From the NCBI GenBank assembly GCA_903813345.2, contig CAIIXF020000004.1:21794477-21858476 (forward strand): 64,000 nucleotides of DNA, given 5' to 3'. How positions within the stretch are numbered: position 1 is the first letter of the stretch; each line of letters starts with the position of its first letter. The notes beneath the pieces are model-generated. The model did no database searches and had not been told where the DNA came from. It was given only the letters and a program-made list of their open reading frames with translations. The translations under genes and the position numbers were made by a program. This DNA is from Owenia fusiformis (taxonomy: Eukaryota > Annelida > Polychaeta > Sabellida > Oweniidae). Of this stretch, positions 58,001-64,000 are shown piece by piece.

Positions 58001-60170
58001 TGACTGGTGTTGTGAAACCTTCTCTTTTTATTGTGGCAAATGAGCTTGCCTGACTTGCTCTTGTAGGGACCACTGTAATAGGTTGTTCACTGACATGTGT
58101 TGTGAAACCTTCTCTTTTTATTGAAGCGAATGAGCTTACCTGACTTGCTCTTGTAGGGACCACTGTAATAGGTTGTTCACTGACTGGTGTTGTGAAACCT
58201 TCTCTTTTTATTGTGGCGAATGAGCTTGCCTGACTTGCTCTTGTAGGGACCACTGTAATAGGTTGTTCACTGACTGGTGTTGTGAAACCTTCTCTTTTTA
58301 TTGTGGCGAATGAGCTTGCCTGACTTGCTCTTGTAGGGATCACTGTAATAGGTTGTTCACTGACTGGTGTTGTGAAGCCTTCTCTTTTTATTGTGGCGAA
58401 TGAGCTTGCCTGACTTGCTCTTGTAGGGACCACTGTAATAGGTTGTCCACTGACTGGTGTTGTGAAACCTTTTCTTTTTATTGTGGCGAATGAGCTTGCC
58501 TGACTTGCTCTTGTAGGGACCACTGTAATAGGTTGTTCACTGACTGGTGTTGTGAAACCTTCTCTTTTTATTGTGGCGAATGAGCTTGCCTGACTTGCTC
58601 TTGTAGGGACCACTGTAATAGGTTGTTCACTGACTGGTGTTGTGAAACCTTCTCTTTTTATTGTGGCGAATGAGCTTGCCTGACTTGCTCTTGTAGGGAC
58701 CACTGTAATAGGTTGTCCACTAACTGGTGTTGTGAAACCTTCTCTTTTTATTGTGGCAAATGAGCTTGCCTGACTTGCTCTTGTAGGGACCACTGTAATA
58801 GATTGTTCACTGACTGGTGTTGTGAAACCTTCACTTTTTATTGTGGCGAATGAGCTTGCCTGACTTGCTCTTGTAGGGACCAATGTAATAGGTTGTTCAC
58901 TGACTGGTGTTGTGAAACCTTTTCTTTTTATTGTGGCGAATGAGCTTGCCTGACTTGCTCTTGTAGGGACCACTGTAATAGGTTGTCCACTGACTGGTGT
59001 TGTGAAACCTTCTCTTTTTATTGTGGCGAATGAGCTTGCCTGACTTGCTCTTGTAGGGACAACTGTAATAGGTTGTTCACTGACTGGTGTTGTGAAACCT
59101 AAACCTTCTCTTTTTATTGTGGTGAATGAGCTTGCCTGACTTGCTCTTGTAGGGACCACTGTAATAGGTTGTCCACTGACTGGTGTTGTGAAACCTTCTC
59201 TTTGTATTGTGGCGAATGAGCTTGCCTGGCTTGCTCTTGTAGGGACCACTGTAATAGGTTGTCCACTGACTGGTGTTGTGAAAACTTCTCTTTTTATTGT
59301 GGCGAATGAGCTTGCCTGACTTGCTCTTGTAGGGACCACTGTACTAGATTGTCCATTGACTGGTGTTGTGAAACCTTCTCTTATTATTGTGGTGAATGAG
59401 CTTGCAGTTGAAGGTACCATTGTACTAGGTGGTATTATTGTAGGTACTTTTGTACTAGGTGGACCTTTTTCATATGTTGTTGAAAGATATTTTGTTGAGG
59501 AAACCATTGTACTAGACACAATTTCATCACCCTTTTTCCTAATTGGTGCTCTTGTAATATGCTTACCATCTGTACTGGTCTGAACTATTGTTGGAGGCTT
59601 GACAGAGCTGGGCAATCCTGGTGTTGGAGGTACTTTTGTATTAGCTTGTGTTGTCCATGGTATCCAAGTAGTTTCTTTCTGATTTTTACCTGCTATTGAA
59701 GTCTTGGCTGTACTGGATAATCCTGGTGTTGAAGGTGCTTTTGTACTAACTTGTGTTGTCCATGGCATCCAAGTAGTTTCTTTCTGATTTTTACCTGCTA
59801 TTGAAGTCTTGGCTGTACTGGATAATCCTGGTGTTGAAGGTGCTTTTGTACTAACTTGTGTTGTCCATGGTACCCAAGTAGTTTCTTTCTGATTTTTACC
59901 TGCTATTGAAGTCTTGGCAGTGCTGGATAATCCTGGTGTCGAAGGTCCTTTTGTATTAGCTTGTGTTGTCCATGGTATCAAAGTAGTTTCTTTCTGATTT
60001 TTATTATCTGCTATTGAAGTCTTGGCTGTACTGGGTAATCCTGGTGTTGATGGTGCTAGTGTAGTAAAGGAGAAAGGTGTTGTCCATGGTACCCAAGTAG
60101 TTTTTGTCTGACTTGTAATGGGTCCAATACAGAGGATCAAGATTAGCACACTAGAACTGACACGTTTCAT
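55092..60170 (-). CDS. Secreted mucin-like repeat protein with two C-terminal Cys/Lys-rich modules
   Basis: A single 1692-residue open frame has no intron in its CDS. A splice acceptor (TTTTTCATTTCAG) lies immediately before the ATG, so a 5-prime UTR exon lies upstream. Residues 1-21 are a signal peptide. They are followed by about four 35-residue repeats with the TTWVPWTT motif, then some 24 near-identical 30-residue repeats (FTTPVSEQPITVVPTRASQA type), then a Pro/Ser/Thr-rich stretch of PSTIVPSTPE-like units expected to be heavily O-glycosylated. The last ~330 residues are different: basic, helical and Cys-bearing, with two related modules (about 1350-1500 and 1570-1692), each with a C-x3-C, then a second C-x3/4-C plus a lone Cys, and an LPYI/VPYI motif. 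The linker carries repeats of RSID/DLNERS. No known family was recognised; a secreted mucus, shell, tube or egg-coat protein is plausible. Confidence 0.88.
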   Translation of the reverse strand: MKRVSSSVLILILCIGPITSQTKTTWVPWTTPFSFTTLAPSTPGLPSTAKTSIADNKNQKETTLIPWTTQANTKGPSTPGLSSTAKTSIAGKNQKETTWVPWTTQVSTKAPSTPGLSSTAKTSIAGKNQKETTWMPWTTQVSTKAPSTPGLSSTAKTSIAGKNQKETTWIPWTTQANTKVPPTPGLPSSVKPPTIVQTSTDGKHITRAPIRKKGDEIVSSTMVSSTKYLSTTYEKGPPSTKVPTIIPPSTMVPSTASSFTTIIREGFTTPVNGQSSTVVPTRASQASSFATIKREVFTTPVSGQPITVVPTRASQASSFATIQREGFTTPVSGQPITVVPTRASQASSFTTIKREGLGFTTPVSEQPITVVPTRASQASSFATIKREGFTTPVSGQPITVVPTRASQASSFATIKRKGFTTPVSEQPITLVPTRASQASSFATIKSEGFTTPVSEQSITVVPTRASQASSFATIKREGFTTPVSGQPITVVPTRASQASSFATIKREGFTTPVSEQPITVVPTRASQASSFATIKREGFTTPVSEQPITVVPTRASQASSFATIKRKGFTTPVSGQPITVVPTRASQASSFATIKREGFTTPVSEQPITVIPTRASQASSFATIKREGFTTPVSEQPITVVPTRASQASSFATIKREGFTTPVSEQPITVVPTRASQVSSFASIKREGFTTHVSEQPITVVPTRASQASSFATIKREGFTTPVSEQPITVVPTRASQASSFATIKREGFTTSVSEQPITVVPTRASQASSFATIQREGFTTPVSEQPITVVPTKASQASSFATIKREGFTTPVSEQPITVVPTRASQASSFATIKREGFTTPVSEQPITVVPTRASQASSFTTIKREGFTTPVSEQPITVVPTRASQASSFATIKREGFTTPVSEQPITVVPTRASQASSFATIKREGFTTPVSEQPITVVPTRASQASLFATIKREGFTTPVSEQPITVVPTRASQASSFATIIREGITTPVSGQPNFDTDATSVYEKTTPGQQTLKTSSTSSEPSTTVPLTPPWPSTIAPSTPAPSTIVPLTSEPSTIVPSTPAPSTIVRLTPAPSTIVRLTPAPSTFVPPTHAKSAIVPSTNEPSTIQPSSPIQPSTIVPSTPPQPSTKVPSTPPQQSTIVPSTPPQPSTILPSTSHQPSTEVPSTPPQPSSIVPTTPPQPSTIVPSTPAPSMIVLSTPHQPSTIVPSIPVPTTIVLSTSEPSTIVPSTPEPSTIVPPTPETSTKVPSTLAPSTIVPSTPGPSTIVPSMPEPSTIVPSTPKPSTMVPSTPEPSTKVPSTPKPSTTVPTTTITSTTVPTTTTVLPSTRDPRIDQCKKTCKKIFKVYKRMIDFNTTFSNQLTKFKSEPEISTIIQKKLARYKARLASPEEKRKRTILSHPSFQFNIDLDVMHSVKRELELQKRAPTDREQNCLDLCNRAPGVAVKFCEFSNEVVVLERSLMRVPYIDRVVNKRLKKLEKLGLVNKKLEEGEEKRSIDVDERSIDIDTESNDTVEKSSDLNERSIDTKESSLDTPDITKVGDEQKSSDPEGYVENVTHHPNSLNDEMDGERDCRRWCSKIVNLALQLRIFKKSFLQVTNRLKRDPLIRDVVDKRLNKKGIEVLIEKRADIEGSSCDELCPKVPSKTVKLCVFEESLVKIIKKTRRLPYINELATKKEQRERKQRIKDLNLVE
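57178..59400 (-). repeat. 90-bp in-frame tandem repeat inside the mucin-like CDS (about 24-25 copies)
   Basis: The unit is 90 bp (30 residues), in register and highly uniform. Most copies differ by one to three bases, with silent and conservative changes. One copy carries a 6-bp insertion (Gly-Leu). The uniformity points to recent expansion or gene conversion. Copy number is likely polymorphic. Confidence 0.95.
59600..60060 (-). repeat. 105-bp in-frame repeat near the mucin-like N-terminus (about 4 copies)
   Basis: Each 35-residue unit holds KNQKETTWVPWTT and STPGLSSTAKTSI. Copies at about 59665, 59770, 59875 and 59980 are evenly spaced by 105 bp (108 in the last). The Trp pairs are conserved while linkers vary. 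Confidence 0.9.
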
Positions 60171-60189
60171 CTGAAATGAAAAATGTGTA

Positions 60190-61250
60190 ATTTAAAAAAA
60201 TCGAAATTTATACTCAAGCTTAAAATTGAATGTGGATGACTTGAAAAAATTGATATGTTTGGTTTGTCTCAAAAATTCTTTCCTAGTAAGAGTAAAATAA
60301 AATTTTATAATATAAATGAAGTACATGTATTTGGTATCATGCCTATTTTCGGAAAAGACCATGCAGTTGTGAAAATTACAAACCTTTTATCTGTCTTTAT
60401 CATACTCTGAGAATGCTCTGGAAACTGCATCAGTGTCTCCCAAACCTGCATCTGGTCTCTGAGTACTAGATTCTTTGAAGTGTTTTAATTTTTTGACAAT
60501 GCTAAATGGCTGTTTACTTCACAAGACCTCATTTGAATATGTAGATTTTAAAATTTGACAATATAGTTGATGTTTCTATTGTTTCTTAATGTTCATTAAT
60601 TTATCAGTATGTTATGTAAATCATTAAACTGGAATTGAAAGATTGTAATTAATATAAACATCAATAAGCAGAAATCTTATTGATGATCGAGAGTTCACAT
60701 TGATTTTTTAAAATTATCACTATTGAAATACAGTAAAGCTTTTGTAATTGAAACATCTTTGGTGACTTTAAAAAGTCTTAAAACTTAAACTTACTTACAA
60801 CCTACATACAGAGGTTCATTTAACATTAAGTAATTTGGTCATGGGACTTTGAAAAGTGTTCCAATTTTGGAGGTTTTCTACTTATACAGATTTGTTCCAC
60901 TTAACATGTTTAACTGTACTTATTTGTCTTTTCCATTGTGTAAATCATATAAAGTTTTAAGTTTGATATAACTCCTTTACAATACTTTTCCACAATAGAA
61001 GTTAATGATGTTGCCCTTTGTGCAGTTATAATATAGAATGTAACCCATTTTCTCTTTGATTGCAGTGTTGAACGTCTATGTACACACACCCCTATTTTCT
61101 ATGTAGAACTAGTACAAATTTTTGTTTTGCAAAATTTGCCTAGTAGACTATAGGCCCATATTTGCAAAACCTTGAACTTGCGACAATTTTTTCGGAACAT
61201 GCTCTCAGTGCTTCTACTTTAAGGCTCTGTCATTAAAAATAACTATAAAC
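60190..61250. other. Upstream DNA of the mucin-like gene, no second gene seen
   Basis: The intron upstream of the coding exon starts at 60171. A relative of the AAGTGTTCCAATT/GAGGTTCATTTA dispersed repeat lies at 60735-60915. I could not define the 5-prime UTR exon. Confidence 0.4.
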
Positions 61251-61254
61251 CACA

Positions 61255-63625
61255 TTTGAAATGCATACTAGTTAACTTTATTCATACAAACTTCTCAAGT
61301 TTGTACACGTCATCATATAACATATTTAAAATAACATACATGTATAAATATTATCTCTGTAAAATGCATGAATGGATCTTGTATAACCTATATTTTGCAC
61401 ATGCAGTTTAAAAATCTACATCCCACCTCCAACAAAATTCTGTGCATTATCATGGAGTGTCATTACATGTTGATCATGGTGGTATGTTAAGTATTTCAGT
61501 ATATTATTGAATTTTGAAAAATTTGTCGAAAGTTGTGAGTAATAAATGAGGATGCACACATTTTTGTAATCATAATGAAAAACATAAACTGTTTTATTGT
61601 CTTTGCTATCACTTTCTATCTTGTTCTATCTTGTATTCTGAATGAATATACCTTAGACAATCAAATGATTTGTACAAAAACTTTATATTCTGAAAATGTT
61701 GATGCTTATTAAATTAATGATTTTAACATGAAAATGGTTGTAAAATTCCTCAAAACATCTTTTTTTAGTAAAAACAACCATGAAAATTGCATGTTGGGGA
61801 TCCCCATGCCCCCTCCCCCCATAGGATGGCTTTAATGTAGGGCTTCAATTAGTAGGCCTTTTGGGCATTACTTGGCCTTTTTGGACCTTATTTTTAACTT
61901 GTTTTTCTGAATTGAAATGTACATCTGCCAGTGTTGCCTACTATGATTTGAAACCATTGTTAAAGTTGTAAATAAATACAGTCATGTACATCAACTAATA
62001 TCATATATTCATCAATGTTGTGATCTCCCATGGGCCTTTTTCTACAGGGTGCTATGTCCTGATTTTAGCATTTTTTCAAATTACCTTTGTTAGTGGAAAC
62101 TTTTAGAGGTCTCTTTGTGCTCTCAAATATGTTTCACAAAGGAGGTGTTCCATTTACAGAGGTTCATTTACAGCGATTTCCTTAGAATTTCTCACAACAG
62201 GCTAAATAAATGAAAACAGGCAGAATTAATGGAAATTTTGAATGTTATGAATTTAACATGGAAAAGTTGAAAAGTCCCTGAAAACAACGAGCGATTTTGT
62301 GAAAACAACCGGTGAAAATCGCCTGTTGCCTGTTGCTAATGAAACCCTTGATATAAAGTGGGCCATGGGACTCTGGACAGTGTAACACTTATGAAGATGC
62401 TTCATTTACGAAATATTTGGCTTGACAATTTCAACTGACATGATGCTAATAGATTTTCAACATGTTAGCCTATAGTTTTCAACTTTTCAATATGAGCAGC
62501 ACTTGGTTGCTCTTATACCAGGGAGATCACTGCAATGATTAAAATAAATAGAATATAACATGAGATATTTCACTTTGAATGTCTTCTGATATTTAGACCT
62601 GTATAAAGGACAAAAAGGGGACTCAGGATGGACAAAAATGACCAGGTGGCTCAAGACTTTTTCAGGGGCAAAATAAGGATAGATAGGAGAGATTCACCAT
62701 GGGAGCCCCCTCAAGGTGTTTGAGTTCAGACCTGCTGGATTTATACACCCAGATCTCCAAAACCAGGCATCCTTCTGTGTGGCACCCATCAGCAGTATTA
62801 CATTTACTAACAGCAATAATACATTTACTTAAAGGCAGAATCATAGATATAGGGTTTGCAAAATTCCAAGGATGTACATGTACAGTTGACCTAGTTGTCC
62901 AGCTGTAATACATTTACTTAAAGGCAGCATCAGAGTTATATATAGCGGTTATAAAATTGCATATAACAAGTGCAGTAAACTAATTACCAATGAATTCTTT
63001 AACATCTGAAGTACATTGTCTCCCAAAAGATCTGTTGGCGCATAATAGATAAATAATGGATCAACTGTGGAATACAAGTGACATTGAATCCAAATGGACT
63101 TCTTGATAGAAATGAAAGTAACTATTCCAAAAATCATTGTGATGTGCCCACTCACTTTGTTTTGAAATTTCCAAAAAGCTCATGCCCATATCCTTTTCCA
63201 ATTTTGATATCATTTTCCTCTATAATGAAGGAAAAATAATCTCAGCTAGTTAATTATATACATGTGTATAATTTGTACTGCTAAGGGATTCACTGCCAAG
63301 GAGTGTACTGCTAAAGGGTGCCACACTCACGGTGATGTAGAAACAATAAACAAACTCTACTAAAGCATAGAAACTTTTCTTTGATTAAACCTCAGACAAA
63401 AAATATTTCTTCCAAAACCTGAAATCTGGAATAAGTTGGAAATGAAAATATTAATAAACTGTATGGAACACAACATATTGTCCGCTTCTGGGTGACCACT
63501 TTCTATGTAGTTGATGTTACGATATGATTCTAGTTTGCAGTTTTCTTCTTTTTCATGGAATTGAATAACAGTAGGTTAGGTGGTATGCATTTAATTTATG
63601 GTAGAACCCCAGGCCTTTAGCCAGA
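61255..63625 (+). repeat. Right copy of the ~2.4-kb segmental duplication
   Basis: See 52180-54610. The copies stop matching just after GGTAGAACCCCAGGCC, at 54600 and 63615 respectively. It carries one unit of the CGCCTGTTGCC hairpin repeat at about 62280-62345, missing or degraded in the left copy. Confidence 0.88.
62735..62747 (-). promoter_or_regulatory. TATA-like box conserved in both segmental copies
   Basis: On the minus strand GGTGTATAAATCCAGCAG is conserved at about 62735-62750 and at about 53508-53525. It faces the mucin-like gene, whose 5-prime UTR exon must lie somewhere above 60190. It could be its core promoter; this is inference from position only. Confidence 0.3.
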
Positions 63626-63629
63626 TCCT

Positions 63630-64000
63630 GACCAAAGATTCTTTCAAAGGATGAGTATCAATATTGTGTACTTTTTGAACACACGTTTCTCTTAAACCAC
63701 TCATCAAAAAATTCTGAAAATTTTACACATCGTCAATTTAATGGTCATCTTTTGAATGGTAACAATTGAGTTTGAAAAAAATACATATACTTTTCTCTAT
63801 ATTGTTTTAGAAAACACATCAGACACTTCTTTTGTTCTTGATATCATATGTTCGGAATGAAATGAAACATCTATCCGAAGCTCATTGGAACAAAACAACA
63901 ATATTGCAATTGTACAAAGGAAAGTTTGGTTGATTTAAAAAAATTCTTGTTAATGAAATAAAAGGTTTATCTTAATTTTTATCTATTTTCGGGAATTTGT
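63630..64000. other. Window end, nothing recognised
   Basis: AT-rich, not similar to the matching stretch after the left segmental copy (54620 onward). Confidence 0.4.

Noticed and set aside
1-64000. tRNA or rRNA genes
   Set aside because: No cloverleaf with A/B boxes or rRNA core sequence was noticed on reading; a dedicated scan was not possible.

Overview
The window is genomic DNA of an invertebrate animal. It is AT-rich and intron-rich, with short exons bounded by GT-AG splice sites, and is full of satellites, foldbacks and MITEs. Frequent TACATGTA-type words and the repeat style suggest a marine animal, perhaps a mollusc or other lophotrochozoan, but the species is not proven by the sequence.

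Layout. (1) 4870-29566, minus strand: a complete AGFG (Hrb/RIP-like) gene. Nine coding positions join in frame to 627 residues: an Arf-GAP zinc finger, then a long FG/NPF-rich tail ending in TNPFL. The second coding exon exists in two homologous 94-nt versions (20370-20463 and 19035-19128), and reading-frame arithmetic makes them mutually exclusive. (2) 29567-30025: a 459-bp divergent intergenic region with YY1-, ETS- and E2F-like sites. (3) 30026-42007, plus strand: eleven exons of a CATSPERD-like gene (sperm CatSper channel auxiliary subunit delta), 403 residues in frame from the signal peptide into the beta-propeller. The C-terminal half was not found in the window. (4) 42008-52000: transposon-dominated DNA, with a piggyBac-like MITE and its own empty site, a TIR element with a 9-bp target duplication, a 1.9-kb foldback, and a decayed Ulp1-type cysteine protease/PHD gene. 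(5) 52180-63625: an intronless-in-CDS secreted mucin-like gene (55092-60170, minus, 1692 residues) between two direct copies of a diverged ~2.4-kb segment.

How the genes may work together. In mouse, AGFG1 is needed for acrosome formation and CATSPERD for CatSper channel assembly. A head-to-head pair of two sperm-linked genes over a short shared promoter is therefore a testable co-regulation hypothesis. The most unusual structures are the duplicated Arf-GAP exon, a 28-copy minisatellite that repeats a CATSPERD exon end with its splice donor, a smaller parallel case at an AGFG splice acceptor, and a promoter-like cluster inside an AGFG intron.

Introns and intergenic stretches not listed otherwise hold no coding sequence that I could recognise.
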